In this document: piece by piece, positions 1-4,850 of the stretch | Layout: every line of letters begins with the position of its first letter | How positions within the stretch are numbered: the first letter of the stretch is position 1 | DNA from: an uncultured Neomegalonema sp. | GTDB lineage: Bacteria; Pseudomonadota; Alphaproteobacteria; Rhodobacterales; Rhodobacteraceae | DNA: 5,700 nt | Assembly: GCA_937944035.1 (NCBI GenBank) | Contig: CALDZQ010000110.1 | Location: forward strand, 1 to 5,700 | Direction of reading: 5' to 3' | Made by a program: the position numbers and the translations under genes | Notes under the pieces: model-generated | Told to the model about the DNA's origin: nothing | What the model saw: the letters and a program-made list of their open reading frames with translations, nothing else | Databases searched by the model: none

Positions 1-2
1 CG

Positions 3-170
3 GAGGAAATCGAAATGCACATGCGCATCGAAGATCGCTCGCTGCGTCGTGTGTTTCGTAAGGAGCACGGCGAGATCCTGACACTCGCATTCTGGGAGGC
101 GATGCAGAGGTCTCACGAAGAAGGGGATGTACCGAGTGTCAACACCTATCCGGGGCATTGCAAGCTGTAA
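3..170 (+). CDS. Unrecognised reading frame at the left edge (3' end of a gene, or a 51-aa small protein)
   Basis: The frame is open from the window edge to a TAA at 168-170, giving about 55 codons. The product is charged and helical-looking, rich in Glu, Arg and His, with a central hydrophobic patch (ILTLAFWEAM) and an end reading YPGHCKL. There are two readings. It may be the C-terminus of a larger protein that starts outside the window. Alternatively it may be a complete 51-residue protein starting at the ATG at 15-17, because GGAGG at 2-6 sits 8 bases before that ATG. No family is recognised and no function is proposed. It points towards the tyrosinase gene (convergent), separated from it by a short palindromic spacer. 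Confidence 0.4.
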   Translation, partial: EEIEMHMRIEDRSLRRVFRKEHGEILTLAFWEAMQRSHEEGDVPSVNTYPGHCKL

Positions 171-186
171 AAATGTACAGGCTAGA

Positions 187-230
187 GCATTTTCAAGGGT
201 AATGAATTCATTGCCCGACTCGGAAAACGC
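187..230. repeat. Nested palindromic element in the intergenic spacer
   Basis: The inner arm is a 20-base palindrome at 197-216, centred on aatgaattcatt and perfect except for one T/G pair. It is enclosed by a second stem, gcattttc (187-194) against gaaaacgc (223-230), with 7 of 8 pairs. The whole can fold as a stem within a stem. Such structures are typical of dispersed intergenic palindromic repeats in alphaproteobacteria, and the agagcattttc opening is reminiscent of such families. That assignment is from memory, and only one copy is visible here. It is followed directly by the 245-288 hairpin, so both may belong to one repeat unit. Confidence 0.5.
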
Positions 231-244
231 GCCAAAACAAGAAG

Positions 245-288
245 TTAGACCATCCTGAATGATCCTTATATCATTCAGGATGGTCTAA
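245..288 (-). terminator. 19-bp hairpin over the tyrosinase stop codon, probable terminator
   Basis: Positions 245-263 and 270-288 are perfectly complementary (19 bp) around a 6-base loop (264-269). Read on the minus strand, the stem follows the tyrosinase coding end and is succeeded by a T-rich but interrupted tract (cttcttgtttt), as expected of a weak intrinsic terminator. On the plus strand it is followed by ggccgg, so it is not a good terminator for the left-edge frame. The tyrosinase stop codon (TAG, complement of 285-287) lies inside the stem, which is unusual. The stem is only moderately GC-rich, so it could instead be the end of a repeat element used as a terminator. Confidence 0.55.
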
Positions 289-2027
289 GGCCGGATGATC
301 CGCACGCGGTCGATGCTGATTTCCGGTATGCCTTCCACATCGGCTGAAGGCACGAACTCCACATCAATCTCGCCGCCATCGAACAGGCCCGACGCGATCT
401 GGCGGTTAATGAGGCTGGTGATGTCAAAGCTGGTCGGCTCGTTGGTCATGAACTGTGCGAAGGGCGTGAAGATGCCTGCAAAGTATGGCCCGCGCGGGTC
501 CGGTGTCGTGCCGTCGGGCATGTTGACATAGATGAAATAGTAGATGCCCGGCGGGGTTTCAAAATCGATCCCCTCCAGTTGCAGCACGACCGGAGACGCC
601 CCTTGTGTGGCGGTGTTGGTCTCGAATGCCATCTCCGGCGGGGCGGGTGCTTGCATTGCCTGCGCGAAGGCGACATCGCCGTCTGCGGCGGGGCGCACGA
701 ACCGCGCCGACTGTGCGGCGACGGGGGCGTTCGAGCGGATTGACAGCTTGCGCCGCGCCGCGCCCAGCCGCACCGCACCGGCCTCGGCAAGCGACACCTC
801 GGTCGCGTCCATCGCTTCGACGCTCGGCTCGGCGGGGCGGGTGAAGACCAGCGCTTGCGAACGATCCTCCGGGTCCACTTCCATCATCATCGCCGCCATC
901 GCTGCGGTGGGTTCTGCGGGTGCTGTTGCGGTATTGGCGACAAAGAACGCCGCGTTCGGGTCGATGCCGACGGGGGGCGTCGGGTCGTCATCATAGCGGT
1001 AATCAAGCTGTGCGGCGCTGTCGAGCACATCGCCGCCGGAGAGGGTAACAAAGCTGCCGCGCTCGTCAACAAAGCGGTAGCGCGTGTCCATAAACGCGCG
1101 GTTCCCGGTCGGGTTGCGCCGCCCGCCGCCCAGTCCGAGCCAGCGGTTCCACAGGCGGTCAATCTGCGCATGGTGCAACCAGAAGATCGGGTCTTCACCC
1201 GCCGTGGCCGGATTGCCCATCAGCCCGCCGATTTCGACATGCACGACGTTATGCGGGGTTTGCTCAAGCGTTCCGGTAAAGAAAGGCCGCTCGAACCGCA
1301 CCGTCTGCATCGCGCCGAAGCTGTTCGTGACCCAAGACGGCATCCGCGCGCCGCCATTGATCGGGCCGTTGCGCTGCGGCTCGTACAGGGCGTTGTTGAA
1401 GGTCGGAAAGCGGAACGGCGCGGGCAAGGCATCCTGCCCCGGTACGCTGTAATCCCAGTATGGCAGGGTCAGCGACGGGCTGCCGGACGCCTCGCGCAGG
1501 ATACGCTCGAAATAATACAGGTACATCCTGTGCCAGCTGAGGAAATCAACGCTGCCGTGACGGCATGTCCCCCACGGCGCGCCCTGTGGCGGGACGGTGG
1601 TGCGGCGGTCAAAGCCGTGAATGCGCGCCTGATAATTCCAGCTTGTCGGGTCGTTATCACCGCGCGATTTCATCACCTGAACCCCGCGCCGCAGGGCATC
1701 GATCTCCGGCCCGTTCGCGCCCAGCGCATAGATGTTCCGCCGCACCATTTCGCTCGGTTCGGGGATCGGCGTCGGGGGCGGTGTTGGTGTCGGGTTGGGG
1801 TTTGGCGTCGGTGTGGGCGTTGTTACGGGCGGTTCCGACGGGCCTGAACCGCCAAAATCGGCAAGCTCCCACCAGTTGTTAGGCAGGTCATCCAGACTGC
1901 CGAGGCTTATGAACTCCTGTGCAATCGCTTGATGAGCGGTCAGTGCGCCCACTCCCCCTGCGGTTGCTCCAGTCAAAAAGCCACGCCGTGTCAATGGCTT
2001 ATGCTCAAACGCTTTGAACTTGGACAT
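285..2027 (-). CDS. Tat-exported tyrosinase / polyphenol oxidase with plant-like C-terminal domains
   Basis: Predicted type-3 copper oxidase of 580 residues, which would oxidise phenols or catechols to quinones with O2 outside the cytoplasm. The ATG at 2027 is chosen because a G-run lies 6 bases before it; an in-frame TTG at 2042 falls in that G-run and is unlikely. The N-terminus is a Tat signal (TRRGFL at 13-18, hydrophobic stretch, likely cut after AIA at 34-36). A Pro/Thr linker follows (about 66-91). The CuA ligands appear to be H137, H157 and H166; C155-R-H157 matches the Cys-His thioether pair of fungal enzymes. The CuB ligands appear to be H259, H263 and H286 (FWLHHAQIDRLW). After the copper domain comes a DWL-like segment (FMDTRYRFVDERG, about 313-325; VLDSAAQLDYRY with a YxY motif at 343-345), an Ala/Pro/Met-rich linker (about 350-475) and a KFDV-like domain (about 480-580). 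Nearest known relatives in architecture are plant polyphenol oxidases. No separate copper chaperone gene is adjacent. The physiological substrate is unknown. Confidence 0.9.
   Translation of the reverse strand: MSKFKAFEHKPLTRRGFLTGATAGGVGALTAHQAIAQEFISLGSLDDLPNNWWELADFGGSGPSEPPVTTPTPTPNPNPTPTPPPTPIPEPSEMVRRNIYALGANGPEIDALRRGVQVMKSRGDNDPTSWNYQARIHGFDRRTTVPPQGAPWGTCRHGSVDFLSWHRMYLYYFERILREASGSPSLTLPYWDYSVPGQDALPAPFRFPTFNNALYEPQRNGPINGGARMPSWVTNSFGAMQTVRFERPFFTGTLEQTPHNVVHVEIGGLMGNPATAGEDPIFWLHHAQIDRLWNRWLGLGGGRRNPTGNRAFMDTRYRFVDERGSFVTLSGGDVLDSAAQLDYRYDDDPTPPVGIDPNAAFFVANTATAPAEPTAAMAAMMMEVDPEDRSQALVFTRPAEPSVEAMDATEVSLAEAGAVRLGAARRKLSIRSNAPVAAQSARFVRPAADGDVAFAQAMQAPAPPEMAFETNTATQGASPVVLQLEGIDFETPPGIYYFIYVNMPDGTTPDPRGPYFAGIFTPFAQFMTNEPTSFDITSLINRQIASGLFDGGEIDVEFVPSADVEGIPEISIDRVRIIRP
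1755..1832 (-). repeat. Pro/Thr-rich linker coded by a degenerate tandem repeat
   Basis: This part of the tyrosinase gene codes for a run of Thr-Pro and Asn-Pro dipeptides (TPTPTPNPNPTPTPPPTP) between the signal peptide region and the copper domain. The DNA is a degenerate repeat of short ggtgt/ggcgt units. The plus strand is G-rich, with several runs of three to five G, although the spacing does not meet a strict G-quadruplex rule. Such linkers commonly act as extended, flexible spacers in exported proteins. The repeat could vary in length between strains by slippage, which is inference. Confidence 0.65.
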
Positions 2028-2033
2028 TGTAAT

Positions 2034-2040
2034 CCCCCCC
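2034..2040 (-). promoter_or_regulatory. G-run ribosome binding site of the tyrosinase gene
   Basis: Seven consecutive G on the minus strand, followed by ATTACA and then ATG at 2027. It is an unusual, G-only Shine-Dalgarno, but the 6-base spacing is good. It decides the start in favour of ATG 2027 over the TTG at 2042, which overlaps the run. Confidence 0.55.
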
Positions 2041-2140
2041 AAATATTAACAAAAACTACACTATTTCCCATAAAATGTCCAAAACTGGAACATGTACAGC
2101 GATATTTTTCGCTTTAGGATCAATCAGGGAGCAGGCCGGA

Positions 2141-2158
2141 ATTGCACGGCGGTACAAT
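2141..2158. promoter_or_regulatory. Imperfect dyad, possible operator
   Basis: The sequence has the form ATTGnAC-N4-GTnCAAT, with 7 of 9 pairs complementary around its centre. It lies in the spacer between the divergent tyrosinase and thioredoxin-like genes, as operators often do. No regulator family is recognised and no regulator gene is visible in the window. Confidence 0.25.
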
Positions 2159-2197
2159 GTTTCAATCCTATTCGCTTTGTGTAACGGCTGATGACGT

Positions 2198-2211
2198 TTG
2201 ATTGAGATCAG
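2198..2211. promoter_or_regulatory. Candidate FNR/FixK-type box
   Basis: TTGAT-TGAG-ATCAG matches the Crp/Fnr-family consensus TTGAT-N4-ATCAA at 9 of 10 positions. It ends 92 bases before the ATG of the thioredoxin-like gene and lies about 170 bases upstream of the tyrosinase start. If it acts as a class II activator site, transcription would start near 2246 and run rightwards. However, no convincing -10 hexamer is seen at the expected place (around 2234-2240). In alphaproteobacteria this motif usually binds FNR, FnrL or FixK proteins responding to low oxygen. Confidence 0.4.
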
Positions 2212-2290
2212 GGTTGATCGGCTTGCAGGGAAGATGAATGGGGCTATCGTTCTAAGCACCGGGGCAGATTATCTGTCGCGTTGAAATAAA

Positions 2291-2295
2291 AAGGA
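2291..2295 (+). promoter_or_regulatory. Ribosome binding site of the thioredoxin-like gene
   Basis: AAGGA lies 8 bases before the ATG at 2304, in an A-rich leader. It supports this start and the plus-strand frame over the overlapping minus-strand frame. Confidence 0.6.
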
Positions 2296-2303
2296 CTGTC
2301 ATT

Positions 2304-2693
2304 ATGGAAAGTAACCTGCAAACCAGACGTCTTGAAGAAATTATTTCCAACAGCACCGGCCCTGTATTGGTCAGCTTTTACAATGAAACCTGCGAGGGCG
2401 GTGTCTGCGGGGTGCAAAACGCTTATTTGGACAAGCTTGCACATGACCTGCACGGCGCGACGGCGCGGTTCGAGAAAATTGATCTCGACCAATCGCCTGA
2501 GCTGGTCGGGAAATACCAGATCACCACACTGCCCTCCGCCCTGCTTTTTGTGGATGGCGAGATTCACACGCGGCTGTCGGGCCTCACTGATCCGGGCGTT
2601 CTGGCCTGTACCGTGCTTCAACAGGTCGAGGACAGCGGCGCATTGATGGCCAGCACCGGGCATCTTTGTCCGATGCCGCAGGTGGCGGCATAA
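2304..2693 (+). CDS. Small thioredoxin-fold protein with a non-canonical CX4C motif
   Basis: A 129-residue protein with no signal peptide, so probably cytoplasmic. The fold is recognised from the order of elements: a beta strand (VLVSFY, 21-26) leading into the active-site loop, an amphipathic helix (YLDKLAHDLH, 41-50), a strand with an acidic turn (FEKIDLDQSPEL, 56-67), then YQITTLPSALLFVDGE with the cis-proline at P77, as in thioredoxins. The usual WCGPC is replaced by TCEGGVC: cysteines C30 and C35 are four residues apart and the Trp is missing. Two more cysteines occur at C102 and C122, the latter in a short C-terminal extension (HLCPMP). Ordinary disulfide reductase activity is therefore uncertain; a specialised redox, metal-binding or scaffold role is possible. 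It is a single-gene unit, divergent from the tyrosinase gene and closed by a strong terminator. A near-consensus FNR box upstream hints at oxygen control. Confidence 0.75.
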   Translation: MESNLQTRRLEEIISNSTGPVLVSFYNETCEGGVCGVQNAYLDKLAHDLHGATARFEKIDLDQSPELVGKYQITTLPSALLFVDGEIHTRLSGLTDPGVLACTVLQQVEDSGALMASTGHLCPMPQVAA

Positions 2694-2708
2694 TCGGGGG
2701 CTGCACAT

Positions 2709-2750
2709 AAAAACGCCTGCCTCGCATCCGGTGCGGGACAGGCGTTTTTT
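2709..2750. terminator. Bidirectional intrinsic terminator between the thioredoxin-like gene and rpoD
   Basis: A GC-rich stem (2714-2726 with 2732-2744; one mismatch, one G/T pair) around a 5-base loop is flanked by A5 on the left (2709-2713) and T6 on the right (2745-2750). Read rightwards it ends the thioredoxin-like transcript 15 bases after its stop codon. Read leftwards the T5 tract ends the dnaG-rpoD transcript, whose stop codon is at 2778-2780. Confidence 0.9.
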
Positions 2751-2777
2751 ATTCGTCAATGCGCAATGCGGCGCGGA

Positions 2778-4850
2778 TCAGTTATCCAGGAAACTCCGCA
2801 ACTTCCGGCTCCGCGAAGGGTGCTTGAGTTTGCGCAGGGCTTTCGCCTCGATCTGGCGGATGCGTTCGCGGGTGACGCTGAACTGCTGGCCGACTTCTTC
2901 GAGCGTGTGGTCGGTGTTCATGCCGATGCCAAAGCGCATCCGCAGGACACGTTCCTCACGCGGGGTGAGCGAGGCGAGGACGCGGGTGGTGGTGTCCTTG
3001 AGGTTCGACTGAATGGCGCTGTCGAGCGGCAGGATCGCGTTCTTATCCTCGATGAAATCGCCAAGCTGGCTGTCTTCCTCGTCGCCAATCGGCGTTTCCA
3101 GCGAAATCGGCTCCTTGGCGATTTTCATCACCTTGCGGACCTTCTCCAGCGGCATCTGGAGTTTCTGCGCCAGTTCTTCCGGTGTCGGCTCGCGGCCGAT
3201 CTCGTGCAGCATCTGGCGGCCTGTGCGGACCAGTTTGTTGATCGTCTCGATCATGTGGACCGGGATACGGATCGTGCGGGCCTGATCGGCAATCGAGCGG
3301 GTGATCGCCTGCCTGATCCACCATGTCGCATAGGTCGAGAATTTGTACCCGCGACGGTATTCAAACTTATCCACGGCCTTCATCAGGCCGATATTGCCTT
3401 CCTGAATGAGATCAAGGAATTGCAGGCCACGGTTGGTGTATTTCTTGGCAATCGAGATCACGAGGCGCAGGTTTGCCTCGACCATTTCCTGCTTGGCCTG
3501 ACGGGCTTCTTTCTCACCCTTTTGCACGGTCTGGACGATGCGGCGGAATTCGCCGATGTCGACACCGATCAGGCGGCCCACTTCGGCGATGTCGCCGCGC
3601 ACTTCCTCAACTTTTTCACGGTCGTTCTCGATCAGCTTTGCCCAGCCCTTGCCGGACAGTTTCGAGACGCGGTCCACCCAAGTCGGGTCAAGCTCGGAGC
3701 CTTGGTATTCGGCGATGAATTCCGGGCGTTTGACCTTGTGTTTGTCGGCCACTTTCACAAGCTGCGTCTCAAGCCCCATCAGGCGGCGGTTGATGCCGTA
3801 AAGCTGATCGACCAGTGTTTCGATACGCTGATTGTTGAGGTGCAGGCTGTCCACCTTTTGCACCAGATCGCTGCGCAGGCGCTGGTAAGCGAGTTCCTGC
3901 TTGGCGCTGAAGCTGGCTGATTTACTGGTCGCTGCCGCCATACGCTCCTGCTGCATCGAGCGCAGACCCTGGTAGGCGTCGGCAATCTCACCCAATGTTT
4001 CGAGCGCTTGCGGTTTAAGCTGCGCTTCCATTGCGGACAGGGAGAGGGTGTTGTCGTCGAAATCGTCGTCGTCCGAATTGTCTTCGACGGGACGCGCGCC
4101 TTCTTCCTCTTCGCCGTTGGCAACGCGTTTGGCGCGCTCTTTTTCCTCTTCGGCCTCGCGTTCTTTTTTCTCGGCTTCGAGGCGGTTTTTCTCTTCTTCC
4201 ACCGCTTTGGTGCGGGCGGCTTCGATTTTCTCGTTCTCGATCCGCTGCGTCTCAGGGATCGAGCCGGCGTTGGGGTCTTCGAAGGTTTTGCCGAAGGTCG
4301 CGTCGAGATCGATCACGTCGCGCAGCAGAATATCGCCCTCGATCAACTCCTCGCGCCAGATGGTGATCGCTTGGAAGGTGAGGGGGCTTTCGCACAGCCC
4401 GCCGATCATGGTGTTGCGGCCGGCCTCGATACGCTTGGCAATCGCGATCTCGCCCTCGCGGGAGAGCAGTTCGACCGATCCCATTTCGCGCAGGTACATG
4501 CGGACGGGGTCGTCGGTGCGGTCGACTTCGGTGCTGGTGCTGGCGGAGGTCATCAGCTCGCGGGAGGAGGATTCTTTTTCCTTCTCCTTGGTGCTTTCGT
4601 CCTCGCCCTGATCTTCCTCAACGACACTGACGCCCATCTCGGACAGCATCGACATCACGTCTTCGATCTGGTCGGGGGAGACTTTGTCGGAGGGCAGGAC
4701 ACGGTTCAGCTCGTCATAAGTGATCGTTCCACGGGCTTTCGCCTGTGTAATCATCTTCTTGACCGAGGCTTGGCTCATGTCGAGAATCGGTGCCTCGCCC
4801 CCTGCTGGAGCGGCGGTATCCTGATCGGCGTTCACGTCTTTAGCGGCCAT
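2778..4850 (-). CDS. rpoD: Primary RNA polymerase sigma factor (sigma-70, RpoD)
   Basis: Housekeeping sigma factor that directs RNA polymerase to most promoters. The product has 690 residues from the ATG at 4850 (MAAKDVNADQD). An ATG two codons upstream (4856) is possible, but GAGAG at 4857-4861 is better spaced for 4850. Regions in order: 1.1 (about 22-78), 1.2 (DPVRMYLREMGSVELLSREGE, from about 114), a long non-conserved segment (about 150-455) with an acidic and lysine-rich coil, region 2 (from NLRLVISIAKKY, about 460; -10 recognition in YKFSTYATWWIRQAITR, 502-518), region 3 (about 528-600), and region 4 with the -35-binding helix-turn-helix (TLEEVGQQFSVTRERIRQIE, 649-668). The end SFLDN is typical of alphaproteobacteria. 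It is longer than the 613-residue E. coli protein, mainly through the insert. It is cotranscribed with dnaG (11-base overlap) and ends at a shared terminator. Confidence 0.98.
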   Translation of the reverse strand: MAAKDVNADQDTAAPAGGEAPILDMSQASVKKMITQAKARGTITYDELNRVLPSDKVSPDQIEDVMSMLSEMGVSVVEEDQGEDESTKEKEKESSSRELMTSASTSTEVDRTDDPVRMYLREMGSVELLSREGEIAIAKRIEAGRNTMIGGLCESPLTFQAITIWREELIEGDILLRDVIDLDATFGKTFEDPNAGSIPETQRIENEKIEAARTKAVEEEKNRLEAEKKEREAEEEKERAKRVANGEEEEGARPVEDNSDDDDFDDNTLSLSAMEAQLKPQALETLGEIADAYQGLRSMQQERMAAATSKSASFSAKQELAYQRLRSDLVQKVDSLHLNNQRIETLVDQLYGINRRLMGLETQLVKVADKHKVKRPEFIAEYQGSELDPTWVDRVSKLSGKGWAKLIENDREKVEEVRGDIAEVGRLIGVDIGEFRRIVQTVQKGEKEARQAKQEMVEANLRLVISIAKKYTNRGLQFLDLIQEGNIGLMKAVDKFEYRRGYKFSTYATWWIRQAITRSIADQARTIRIPVHMIETINKLVRTGRQMLHEIGREPTPEELAQKLQMPLEKVRKVMKIAKEPISLETPIGDEEDSQLGDFIEDKNAILPLDSAIQSNLKDTTTRVLASLTPREERVLRMRFGIGMNTDHTLEEVGQQFSVTRERIRQIEAKALRKLKHPSRSRKLRSFLDN
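4053..4244 (-). other. Acidic/lysine-rich coil in the RpoD non-conserved region
   Basis: About residues 203-266 of RpoD are almost all Glu, Lys, Arg, Ala and Asp: a likely charged helix (EEKNRLEAEKKEREAEEEKE), then an acidic tail (NSDDDDFDD). This lies between regions 1.2 and 2, a part of sigma-70 that varies between lineages and is often acidic. It is probably disordered or a single long helix, with no known specific function. Confidence 0.7.

Noticed and set aside
1755..1832. G-quadruplex on the plus strand in the linker-coding repeat
   Set aside because: There are several G-runs, but loops of 13-14 bases separate some of them, outside the usual limits; the pattern is explained by Thr-Pro codons.
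855..1847. Long plus-strand open frame (330 codons) opposite the tyrosinase gene
   Set aside because: It lies antisense to a gene with clear copper motifs; its product is Arg/Ala/Val-rich without a recognisable fold, as expected from the reverse strand of GC-rich coding DNA.
2028..2042. TTG at 2042 as start of the tyrosinase
   Set aside because: It overlaps the G-run ribosome site that serves the ATG at 2027; the Tat signal has a normal length from that ATG.
2043..2140. Sigma-70 promoter for the tyrosinase gene
   Set aside because: The AT-rich DNA offers several poor -35/-10 pairs (for example TGGACA with TAGTTT at 17 bases); none stands out enough to annotate.
2056..2259. Minus-strand open frame of 67 codons in the divergent spacer
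   Set aside because: AT-rich spacer sequence, no clear ribosome site, no recognisable motif, and it overlaps the candidate regulatory sites.
2244..2759. Minus-strand open frame of 171 codons over the thioredoxin-like gene
   Set aside because: It crosses the bidirectional terminator and lacks a ribosome site; the plus strand has a clear fold and start.
2766..3920. Long plus-strand open frame (384 codons) opposite rpoD
   Set aside because: It is a mirror of a certain housekeeping gene, with low-complexity composition and no motif of its own.
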